From: JAZDPK01 sp043797615 | GTDB taxonomy: Bacteria > Patescibacteriota > Patescibacteriia > UBA11705 > JABHMO01 | Reading direction: 5' to 3' | Length of the DNA stretch: 16,421 nt | Assembly: GCA_043797615.1 (NCBI GenBank) | Contig: JAZDPK010000027.1 | Span: 1-16,421 of the forward strand | The notes under the pieces: model-generated | The model's database searches: none | What the model was told of the DNA's origin: nothing | The model's input: the letters and a program-made list of their open reading frames with translations, nothing else | Shown here: positions 1-5,511 of the stretch, in pieces | Layout of the letters: each line of letters starts with the position of its first letter | Numbering within the stretch: position 1 is the first letter of the stretch | Position numbers and translations under genes: made by a program

Positions 1-2
1 AG

Positions 3-608
3 CTGCATGGCTTTTTCGACGAGACGATCGTGCGCGTGGACACCTTGCGCGCCAAGCCGATTTTCGCGCGCCACATCATTGAGAATTACGATCTGAAGAA
101 TCTCGTGGTGGTGGCGCCGGATTTCAACGAAGCCAAGCACAGCGGACCGATTGCTTCTCTGCTCGGCGTGGAATGCGCGACGATCGATAAGCGCCGGCAG
201 GGAGACGACGAGGAAGCAAAAGCCTTCGGCATCATCGGTTCGGTTGAAGGAAAAGACGGCTTGCTGTTCGACGATGAGTGCGCCAGCGGCAAAACGTTTT
301 TGGAGGCGGTTGACAGCTGTTTTGAAAAAAAATTGCTTTCAATGCGGGCGCTGTTCGCTCATCTGGTGCTGACGTCGATGAAGAAATCGGCGGAGATACA
401 AGCGGATGGCTGGATCAAGGAAATCATCGGACTTGACACCGTGCCTGTTCCGCCGGAGAAAAAGATTCCGAAGCTGAAAATCCTGTCTACGGTCAAGTAT
501 TTCGGGGAAGCGATGAAATTGATCGATGCAGGCGAAAAACTTGATCCGTACAAGGAAAGCCTGTATGACGGCCTGAAAGCAATGGCCGATCAGAAACGCG
601 CGCAGTAA
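3..608 (+). CDS. prs: Ribose-phosphate pyrophosphokinase (PRPP synthetase), 5'-truncated
   Basis: This is the C-terminal part of the enzyme that makes PRPP from ribose-5-phosphate and ATP for nucleotide, His and Trp synthesis. The reading frame is open to the window edge. The codons before the GTG at 30 read LHGFFDETIVRVDTL, which fits the family's substrate-site segment, so that GTG is not the start. Next come VVVAPDFNEA, an IDKRR motif, the PRPP-binding loop LLFDDECASGKTF, and a C-terminal LKILSTVKYFGEAMKLI that matches the usual end of the family. About 200 residues are visible of a protein normally near 310-320. A strong terminator follows 12 bases after the stop, so the gene ends its transcription unit. 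The family assignment is firm; the subclass cannot be judged from the fragment. Confidence 0.85.
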   Translation: MHGFFDETIVRVDTLRAKPIFARHIIENYDLKNLVVVAPDFNEAKHSGPIASLLGVECATIDKRRQGDDEEAKAFGIIGSVEGKDGLLFDDECASGKTFLEAVDSCFEKKLLSMRALFAHLVLTSMKKSAEIQADGWIKEIIGLDTVPVPPEKKIPKLKILSTVKYFGEAMKLIDAGEKLDPYKESLYDGLKAMADQKRAQ

Positions 609-620
609 TTAAATGTTCAA

Positions 621-653
621 AGCCTGTCCGCTCAAGCGGCGCGGGCTTTTTTT
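621..653 (+). terminator. Intrinsic terminator of prs
   Basis: AGCCTGTCCGC and GCGGCGCGGGCT form a GC-rich stem with a single bulged base around a TCAA loop, followed directly by a run of eight T (646-653). It separates prs from the isc promoter. Confidence 0.85.
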
Positions 654-669
654 ATTCACAGACTCGGCC

Positions 670-697
670 TTGACAGGATTTATATATGCTATACAAT
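670..697 (+). promoter_or_regulatory. Sigma70-type promoter of the isc operon
   Basis: TTGACA (670-675), a 16-base spacer and TACAAT (692-697) nearly match the consensus; an upstream TG lies at 687-688. Transcription would start near 704, leaving an untranslated leader of about 125 bases before iscR. IscR-type proteins commonly repress their own operon, so an operator near or downstream of this promoter is expected. Confidence 0.75.
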
Positions 698-731
698 GTT
701 AATACATACTAAATTGGTGGGTTATTAATTG

Positions 732-825
732 TTACAAATTACGAATATGTACAAATATACAAATTGGTTAAGGTTATTATTGTTCAAGTCAATTTGTAAA
801 ATTCGTATTGATTTGTAATTTGTAA
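732..825 (+). promoter_or_regulatory. Long inverted repeat in the iscR leader
   Basis: Bases 732-746 pair with 811-825 (15 positions with one G-T pair; 11 perfect pairs at the base). Bases 758-766 pair perfectly with 790-798. Between the arms is a 23-base loop. The structure ends four bases before the iscR ATG, and that ATG has no Shine-Dalgarno. Possible readings are an RNA hairpin that controls translation, an AT-rich operator for IscR, or a copy of a dispersed repeat: the 11-mer GTTACAAATTA at 731-741 recurs at 4176-4186. Confidence 0.6.
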
Positions 826-829
826 TAAT

Positions 830-1210
830 ATGAAATTTTCCACCAAAGCCGAATACGGCTTGCGCGCGATCGTTCATCTGGACAAAGCCGGCAAAAAGCC
901 GGTTTCCTTGGCGTCGATCGCGAAAATCGAGAAATTGTCTTTGCCGTATTTGGAGCGGATCTTTTCCGAATTGAAAAAAGCCGGGATTATCACCAGCTTC
1001 ATCGGAACGAACGGGGGATACGTTTTGTCGAAGCCGTCAGTTAAAATAAAAGTTTCCGAAGTAATCGAAGCGCTGGAAGGACCGCTTTATAATTTTAAAT
1101 GCGCCGGCTGTTCAATGAAAGGATGTGTGATTAATCCGGTTTGGCGGAAATTATACGCGCAAATTTATAAAACATTGGATTCGATAAAATTAAATTCATT
1201 AATTAAATAA
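830..1210 (+). CDS. iscR: Rrf2-family regulator, IscR-like
   Basis: A winged-helix DNA-binding regulator of 126 residues. The N terminus MKFSTKAEYGLRAI and the segment around residues 37-68 (LPYLERIFSELKKAGII, then GTNGGYVLSKP) are typical of Rrf2. Three cysteines at 91, 94 and 99 (CAGCSMKGC) lie where IscR holds its [2Fe-2S] cluster, but the spacing is CX2CX4C instead of the CX5CX5C of E. coli. It heads the iscU-nfu-iscS operon, so it probably senses Fe-S status and represses the operon when clusters are plentiful (inference from the family). No Shine-Dalgarno precedes the ATG, which sits at the foot of a long hairpin. The iscU ATG lies one base after the stop, which suggests coupled translation. 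Confidence 0.87.
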   Translation: MKFSTKAEYGLRAIVHLDKAGKKPVSLASIAKIEKLSLPYLERIFSELKKAGIITSFIGTNGGYVLSKPSVKIKVSEVIEALEGPLYNFKCAGCSMKGCVINPVWRKLYAQIYKTLDSIKLNSLIK

Positions 1211-1211
1211 T

Positions 1212-1595
1212 ATGCAATATTCAAAAGAGTTAATGGAACACTTTCAGTCCCCGCACAACCAGGGAAAAATAGAAGACGCCGACGCGATCGGCGAGGTTGG
1301 CAACATCAAGTGCGGCGACATTATGAAAATATATCTTAAGGTTGGAAAGAACAAGAAGGGCGAAGATTTCATTAAGAACATAAAATTCGAAACGCTGGGC
1401 TGCGCCGCGGCCATCGCCGCTACTTCGGTATTAACGGACTTGGCAAAAGGCAAGACGTTTAAACAAGCATTAGCAATTACAAAGGATGATATCGTTAAAG
1501 TTTTAAAAAACGTGCCGCCGATAAAATACCATTGCTCGATTCTGGCGGAGGAAGCGTTGCGGAAAGCGATTGAGGAATACGAAAAAACTAATTAA
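1212..1595 (+). CDS. iscU: Fe-S cluster assembly scaffold IscU
   Basis: A 127-residue scaffold on which IscS-derived sulfur and iron form a [2Fe-2S] cluster. All ligands are present: Cys34 and Asp36 in KCGDIMK, Cys64 in TLGCAAAIAATS, and Cys108 in KYHCSILAEEA. VPPIK (101-105) occupies the place of the LPPVK motif that binds the chaperone HscA in proteobacteria, although no hscA or hscB is visible here. The length and the N terminus (YSKELMEHFQSPHNQG) match the IscU/NifU-N family. The stop codon lies inside the left copy of a 14-bp direct repeat (1583-1596) that flanks a palindromic insertion. Confidence 0.93.
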   Translation: MQYSKELMEHFQSPHNQGKIEDADAIGEVGNIKCGDIMKIYLKVGKNKKGEDFIKNIKFETLGCAAAIAATSVLTDLAKGKTFKQALAITKDDIVKVLKNVPPIKYHCSILAEEALRKAIEEYEKTN

Positions 1596-1676
1596 GAAAG
1601 TAGATTGCTTCGCTTTGCTCGCAATGCTTCGGTCGTTTCGCTCCCTCGCAACGAAAAAACGTAAAAACTAATTAAG
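1583..1676. repeat. REP-like palindromic element flanked by 14-bp direct repeats
   Basis: AAAAACTAATTAAG occurs at 1583-1596 and again exactly at 1663-1676. Between the copies is a GC-rich palindromic stretch: ATTGC at 1604-1608 pairs with GCAAT at 1621-1625, and a related TTCGCTCCCTCGCAACG half follows. The layout resembles insertion of a small element with target duplication. The left copy includes the iscU stop codon. No protein is encoded. Confidence 0.6.
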
Positions 1677-1711
1677 TAAATAATTTCTGACTAAAGTCAG
1701 GTTGAAAAAAT

Positions 1712-1933
1712 ATGTTTGATCAAGTAAAAAAAATCATCGAGAATATCAAGCCGGCTCTGCAGCGCGACGGCGGCGACATTGAGTTGATCGACGTCACGGC
1801 CGACGGCATTGTTAAAGTGAAACTGCGCGGCGCCTGCGCCCATTGCCCGATGTCCGCGATCACTTTAAAGGGTTTTGTCGAGCAGGCGATTAAAGAAGAA
1901 GTGAAGGGCATTAAAGAAGTAATAGCAATTTAA
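1712..1933 (+). CDS. nfu: NifU C-terminal domain protein (Nfu-type Fe-S carrier)
   Basis: A stand-alone 73-residue NifU-like domain. The signature is LRGACAHCPMSAITLKGFVE, in which Cys42 and Cys45 (CXXC) bind a [4Fe-4S] cluster at a dimer interface for transfer to target enzymes. LQRDGGDIELIDV at 16-28 is also characteristic. It lies between iscU and iscS, consistent with a role in cluster maturation. There is no obvious Shine-Dalgarno. A small perfect hairpin (CTGAC-TAAA-GTCAG, 1687-1700) lies 11 bases before the ATG. Confidence 0.93.
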   Translation: MFDQVKKIIENIKPALQRDGGDIELIDVTADGIVKVKLRGACAHCPMSAITLKGFVEQAIKEEVKGIKEVIAI

Positions 1934-1963
1934 CAAAATTAGGCAATGAATAAGGCGAGAGAG

Positions 1964-1999
1964 GGCTAAAGAAGATAGTCATGATTATCTCCTTTAGCC
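1964..1999 (+). promoter_or_regulatory. Hairpin between nfu and iscS (possible attenuator or RNA-processing site)
   Basis: GGCTAAAG (1964-1971) pairs with CTTTAGCC (1992-1999), AGATA (1973-1977) pairs with TATCT (1986-1990), and TCATGA fills the top. The following sequence is TTCTTTATCCCC, a poor T-run, so complete termination is unlikely. It may set different mRNA levels for iscS and the upstream genes. Confidence 0.45.
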
Positions 2000-2021
2000 T
2001 TCTTTATCCCCTTGATTTAAT

Positions 2022-3212
2022 ATGAAGTCAATCTATTTCGACAATTCCGCCTCAACGCAAGTTGATGAGCGCGTGCTCGGCGTGATGCGGCCTTTTTTCA
2101 TTGAGAATTTCGGCAACGCGCATTCGGTTCATTCTTTCGGCCAGACTGCCTTGGCCGCGGTCGACGAAGCGCGAGAAAAAATCGCCGGCTTTTTGAATTG
2201 CGGCAGCCAGGAAATTATTTTCACTTCCGGCGCGACCGAGAGCAACAATCTGGCGATCAACGGAGTCGTTTCCGAGTTGAATAAGAAACAAAAAGTCCAT
2301 TGCGTAACGACGAAAATCGAGCATCCGTCGGTGCTTGAAGTTGTTAAAAATTTGGAAAAAAGCGGGGCGATTGAAGCAAATTATTTGAAAGTGGACGCGG
2401 CCGGTAAGATCGACGTTGAGAACTTGAAAAAAACTATAAAGCCGAACACGGTTTTGGTTTCGATAATGTACGCGAACAACGAAGTCGGCTCGATCCAGCC
2501 GATCAGAGAAGTTGCCGAGGTTATTTCGAACGAGCGAAAACAGCGGATAAACGACTTGCCGCTTTATTTGCATGTTGACGCGGTGCAAGCGGTTAATTAT
2601 CTGACTTGTGACGTGCAAGAACTTGGCGTTGATCTACTGTCGTTTTCTGGCCACAAGATTTACGGGCCGAAAGGCGTGGGCGCTTTATTCATCAGAAAAG
2701 GAATCAAAATAAAGCCGATTGTTTGCGGCGGCGGGCAGGAATACGGCTTGCGCTCTGGCACGCTGAATGTTCCGTCGATCGTCGGACTGGGCAAAGCGGT
2801 GGAGCTCATTAAGGAAGGCACGCGCCTCGACAGCGCTCGGCGTGACATAATCAAGATAAAAAAAATAAAAGAAAAAATAGTTAAAGGCTTAAAAAAAATC
2901 GAAGACATCAGGTTTAACGGAGCGGGTGATTCGCAATTGCCGAACATTATCAATGTCAGCTTTAAAAAAGCGGAAGGCGAAAGCATTCTGATGATGCTGG
3001 ATATGGCGGGCGTGGCTGTTTCCACCGGTTCGGCGTGTTCGTCCGGTTCGCTCGAGCCGTCGCCTGTTTTGTCCGCGATGGGCGTTCAGCCGGAATGGTC
3101 GCACGGATCCATCCGCGTTTCGCTCGGCCGGTTCAACACCGAAGCCGAAGCAACGATTTTTCTGAAGGAAATAGAGCCGATCATAAAGAAACTTCGCCAA
3201 ATGGCCCCTTAA
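2022..3212 (+). CDS. iscS: Cysteine desulfurase IscS
   Basis: A PLP enzyme of 396 residues that converts cysteine to alanine and passes a persulfide to IscU. Fold-type I motifs appear in order: YFDNSAST (5-12), TSGATESNN (68-76), His101 in IEHPS, HVDAVQ (184-189), PLP-binding Lys212 in SFSGHKIYGPKG, RSGTLN (244-249), and catalytic Cys339 in STGSACSSGSLEPS. The SSGSLEPS loop is of the IscS/NifS type, not SufS. The length is normal. It is the last gene of the isc cluster, 88 bases after nfu across a hairpin. No Shine-Dalgarno is seen before the ATG. IscS probably also supplies sulfur for tRNA thiolation; MiaB elsewhere in the window needs Fe-S clusters. Confidence 0.95.
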   Translation: MKSIYFDNSASTQVDERVLGVMRPFFIENFGNAHSVHSFGQTALAAVDEAREKIAGFLNCGSQEIIFTSGATESNNLAINGVVSELNKKQKVHCVTTKIEHPSVLEVVKNLEKSGAIEANYLKVDAAGKIDVENLKKTIKPNTVLVSIMYANNEVGSIQPIREVAEVISNERKQRINDLPLYLHVDAVQAVNYLTCDVQELGVDLLSFSGHKIYGPKGVGALFIRKGIKIKPIVCGGGQEYGLRSGTLNVPSIVGLGKAVELIKEGTRLDSARRDIIKIKKIKEKIVKGLKKIEDIRFNGAGDSQLPNIINVSFKKAEGESILMMLDMAGVAVSTGSACSSGSLEPSPVLSAMGVQPEWSHGSIRVSLGRFNTEAEATIFLKEIEPIIKKLRQMAP

Positions 3213-3236
3213 AAATTGTTGATGCGAATATGGCTG

Positions 3237-3298
3237 CATGCGAATGCCGCGAATGAATCTTAGGTTGTTATACTTAGGATATTCGCAGCATTTGCATG
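3237..3298. repeat. Long imperfect inverted repeat after iscS
   Basis: Bases 3237-3254 (CATGCGAATGCCGCGAAT) and 3281-3298 (ATTCGCAGCATTTGCATG) form an 18-pair stem with one G-T pair and one mismatch around a 26-base loop, which contains CTTAGG twice (3259-3264, 3273-3278). There is no T-run after it, so it is not a classical terminator. It could stabilise the 3' end of the isc mRNA or be a dispersed repeat. It fills most of the 3213-3328 spacer. Confidence 0.55.
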
Positions 3299-3317
3299 AT
3301 AGGAATATTTTGTGTTA

Positions 3318-3357
3318 TTGACAAATTTTTGACAAATTTTAGCGTTCATAATAACAT
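3318..3357 (+). promoter_or_regulatory. Promoter of the two-gene hypothetical operon, with tandem TTGACAAATTT
   Basis: TTGACA at 3329-3334, a 17-base spacer and TAACAT at 3352-3357 make a plausible sigma70 promoter. The 11-mer TTGACAAATTT is exactly repeated in tandem (3318-3328 and 3329-3339), so the -35 box is duplicated. This may be chance slippage or a protein-binding site. The rest of the leader to 3404 shows nothing further. Confidence 0.5.
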
Positions 3358-3416
3358 GTCATATCTATCAGCTAATACGCGTTGTTCGTTGAAAATTAAA
3401 AGAAAAGGAGAAGCTG

Positions 3417-3629
3417 ATGAATTTTTACGTTGTTACCGAGGATACCGATCTGCAAAATCCTGATCCGCGTTCGATGATGATCAGCACGTATTCGGAATAC
3501 GAGCTTCGGCGTTTCGCAACCGATAATTGGAAGGTGCCGCGCACCGCTTCAATGAAAGCGATCGCCATTGCCGCCAGAATGCATCAGAAGTTGATTTTTC
3601 GGTTTGTTCAGGACGGAGAGGAAAGATAA
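3417..3629 (+). CDS. Hypothetical small protein (70 aa)
   Basis: Not recognised. The start is well supported by AAGGAG at 3405-3410, six bases before the ATG, one of only three strong Shine-Dalgarno sequences in the window. The product is soluble, without cysteine, signal peptide or membrane segment. It is polar and acidic at the N terminus (VTEDTDLQNPDPRS), with a hydrophobic then charged C terminus (MHQKLIFRFVQDGEER). It lies between a promoter near 3329 and a terminator at 4078 and is followed after 47 bases by a second small gene, so the two form a short operon of their own. Function unknown. Confidence 0.65.
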   Translation: MNFYVVTEDTDLQNPDPRSMMISTYSEYELRRFATDNWKVPRTASMKAIAIAARMHQKLIFRFVQDGEER

Positions 3630-3676
3630 TTTGTTCTACTTTCAAAACAAAAACCACTGAAATCAAGGAGGAAAAA

Positions 3677-4063
3677 ATGTCTGCGAATACGGCGAAGTTG
3701 AAAAAGGGTTCGTTGAAAGCGCTGTTCGAAAAGAAGAACGAATGCGTGCGCTTGATCTGCGAGCAAATCGCCTTGCTGCTCAAGAAAATCAATTCAGTCA
3801 GCAATGACGGGCGGCTGTACGTGTTTTTCGCCAAGCGCAACAGTATAATCAATGATTTGATCGAGCACGGCCAGGCTTTCGTTCATTTGGAACAGGGCGA
3901 CGATGTCGGTTATGATAATTTTGAACATCAATCCTTGTTTAATGATTTACTCAAGCTGAAAGACGCTTGGAAGGGGATGGTTAAAATAACGTTGACTTTG
4001 CCGGCCAACGGCTACAACGAATTGAACGTTCATTTAAGCGTTGTTTCCGCTAAGGAAGATTGA
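3677..4063 (+). CDS. Hypothetical protein (128 aa)
   Basis: Not recognised. The start at 3677 is chosen because AAGGAGG (3665-3671) sits five bases upstream; a longer frame opening at 3527 would overlap the previous gene and lacks a ribosome site. Residues 1-60 look alpha-helical, with alternating basic and hydrophobic residues (LKKGSLKALFEKKNECVRLICEQIALLLKK is broken by one Cys pair, C21 and C26, counted approximately). The C-terminal part (MVKITLTLPANGY, LNVHLSVVSAKED) looks beta-rich. There is no signal peptide or membrane span. It is co-transcribed with the 70-residue protein upstream and ends in a terminator. Function unknown. Confidence 0.7.
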   Translation: MSANTAKLKKGSLKALFEKKNECVRLICEQIALLLKKINSVSNDGRLYVFFAKRNSIINDLIEHGQAFVHLEQGDDVGYDNFEHQSLFNDLLKLKDAWKGMVKITLTLPANGYNELNVHLSVVSAKED

Positions 4064-4077
4064 TCGTTATTTAAAAT

Positions 4078-4113
4078 AAAAGACCGTCTGGTCGAAATCA
4101 GACAGTCTTTTTT
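4078..4113 (+). terminator. Intrinsic terminator of the hypothetical operon
   Basis: AAAAGAC-C-GTCTG (4078-4090) pairs with CAGAC-A-GTCTTTT (4099-4111) with one C/A mismatch around an eight-base loop, followed by a T-run (4108-4113). It could act on both strands, because A-runs precede it. Confidence 0.8.
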
Positions 4114-4128
4114 ATTTGGTTACGAATT

Positions 4129-4159
4129 ATCTCGCTTTGCGAGATCTGGCGAAGCCAGA
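4129..4159. repeat. Two adjacent small palindromes in the convergent spacer
   Basis: ATCTCGC-TTT-GCGAGAT (4129-4145) is followed immediately by TCTGGC-GAA-GCCAGA (4145-4159). Both are perfect. They sit between convergent transcription units and encode nothing visible. An AT-rich stretch with GTTACAAATTA, shared with the iscR leader, follows at 4176-4186. Confidence 0.55.
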
Positions 4160-4195
4160 CAAATCAATACAAATAGTTACAAATTATTTTTTGTG

Positions 4196-4304
4196 AAATT
4201 ACCCCCGCCTTTCTTGACCACCGGAGTTTTAACGAAGGCGGTAGGCAGGGGAAGTCTTGTGAATATTTCTTGCGATACGCCCACCCTAAAGGGTGGGGTA
4301 ATTT
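4196..4304. repeat. MITE-like 109-bp element with 10-bp terminal inverted repeats
   Basis: AAATTACCCC (4196-4205) and GGGGTAATTT (4295-4304) are exact inverted ends. Inside are a hairpin CCGCCTT/AAGGCGG (4205-4211 with 4235-4241), an overlapping alternative CCCCCGCCT/AGGCAGGGG (4202-4210 with 4243-4251), and CCCACCCT-AA-AGGGTGGG (4280-4297). The core at 4209-4238 is 26/30 identical to 16005-16034, so it is dispersed. I see no clear target duplication. No protein is encoded. Confidence 0.55.
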
Positions 4305-4345
4305 TAATTGCGCATGAGCGCGGCATTGCAGTGATTTTCTCCAGA

Positions 4346-4383
4346 ATCAACCGTTAATCAACTATCAATCAACTTTTATCAAC
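4346..4383. repeat. Four helically phased ATCAAC repeats at the ftsW 3' end
   Basis: ATCAAC begins at 4346, 4357, 4368 and 4378, that is at intervals of 11, 11 and 10 bases, about one DNA turn. The last copy overlaps the ftsW stop codon. This could be an array of protein-binding half-sites or a slippage product. Confidence 0.5.
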
Positions 4384-5504
4384 TGTTTTTAGTTTGTTTT
4401 GAAATATTAACCAGCAATCCTATCGCCGCCAGGCCAACGGCCAGCGCCGAGCCGCCGTAGCTGATAAAGGGGAGGGGCACGCCGGTCATAGGCATGAGCC
4501 CGATCATCGAGCAGATGTTGAAAAAAGATTGGAATATGAACCAGCTGGCAATGCCGACGGCGAGCAGCCGGCCGAACGGGTCGGGCGCGTTTTTGGCGAT
4601 TTTAAATATGCGCAGCATGAGAAAAATCAGCAAGCCGAGAAAGATAAGGCACACGATGAAGCCCATTTCCTCGGCCAGGATCGCGAAAATCGAATCGCCG
4701 GTGGCTTCGGGCAGATATTGGAATTTCTGGCGCGACATGCCGAAGCCGCGGCCTGACCAGCCGCCGGATCCGATCGCCAGGAACGCTTGGTTGATGTGAT
4801 AGCCGATGCCTTGCGGATCAAGCTCCGGATGAAGGAAAGTGGTCAACCGGGCGGCGCGGTACGGCGATTTGAGAATAAGCAGATAAATGGCGCCGGCGCC
4901 GGCGATCAGCAGGCCGATTACGTGCTTCAGTTTCGCGCCGGAAGCGAAGAAAACCGCGACGCTGATGAAGATGATTATCGCCAAAGTGCCCAGGTCCGGC
5001 TGCAGCAGCATGAGCCCGGAGATTATGCCGATCAAAAATAAAAACGGCATGAAACCGTAGTACAGATCCTTGACGCCCTGCGTTCCGCGCTTTTCAAGCC
5101 AAGTGGCGAGGTAGAGGAGAAACGTCAATTTGACCAGCTCGGACGGCTGAAACGAAAATTGGCCGATGTTGATCCAGCTTTTCGCCGTGCCGTAGGTCGC
5201 GCCAACGCCCGGAATGAAGACGATGATAAGCAGGATGAGCGAGAGGAACAGCAGCGGCATGGTGAATTTTTTCCAAATGCGGTAGTTTATTCGCGCGAAA
5301 ATGAAAAATAAGGCAAGGCCGGGCAGCAGTCCGTGTATGATTTGATGCTTGATGAAATGATAGCTGTCGTTGAATTTCTGGTATCCGTCGGCCGCGCCGG
5401 CCGAAGTCAGCATGAGCAGGCCGAACAGAATCAAAAAGCCGAAAGCGATAATCAGCGCATAGTCGGGCGAGCCGAGATTAGATTTTTTTTTTATCCGCCA
5501 GCAT
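4379..5504 (-). CDS. ftsW: FtsW/RodA-type peptidoglycan glycosyltransferase (FtsW), apparent frameshift in an A10 tract at the start
   Basis: A SEDS-family membrane enzyme that polymerises lipid II at the division site. About ten hydrophobic segments are visible. FtsW-like marks are SRQKFQYLPEATGDSIFAILAEE, which carries the conserved Asp and EE (stretch shown without interruption only for GDSIFAILAEE), LQPDLGT, and FISYGGSALA near the end. The uninterrupted frame only begins at a TTG (5434) in the middle of the first membrane segment. Upstream codons in that frame still encode protein but have no usual start. The ATG at 5504-5502 reads M-L-A-D-K-K-K, then hits a stop because the A-run at 5492-5483 has ten A. 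With nine A it reads on as SNLGSPDYALIIAFGFLI, a normal FtsW start, giving about 374 residues. The true gene therefore begins at 5504, 7 bases after the murD stop. Confidence 0.88.
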
Positions 5505-5511
5505 GGCTTTT

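Noticed and set aside
3527..3676. Long version of the 128-residue protein starting at 3527
   Set aside because: It overlaps the preceding gene, while a strong AAGGAGG supports the ATG at 3677.
4346..4383. ATCAAC repeats as a replication origin iteron array or CRISPR
   Set aside because: Only six bases and four copies, no dnaA or rep gene, no AT-rich unwinding pattern distinct from the background, and no spacers.
4379..5434. TTG at 5434 as the ftsW start
   Set aside because: It would cut off half of the first membrane segment; coding continues upstream, and a good ATG lies at 5504 once the A-run is corrected.
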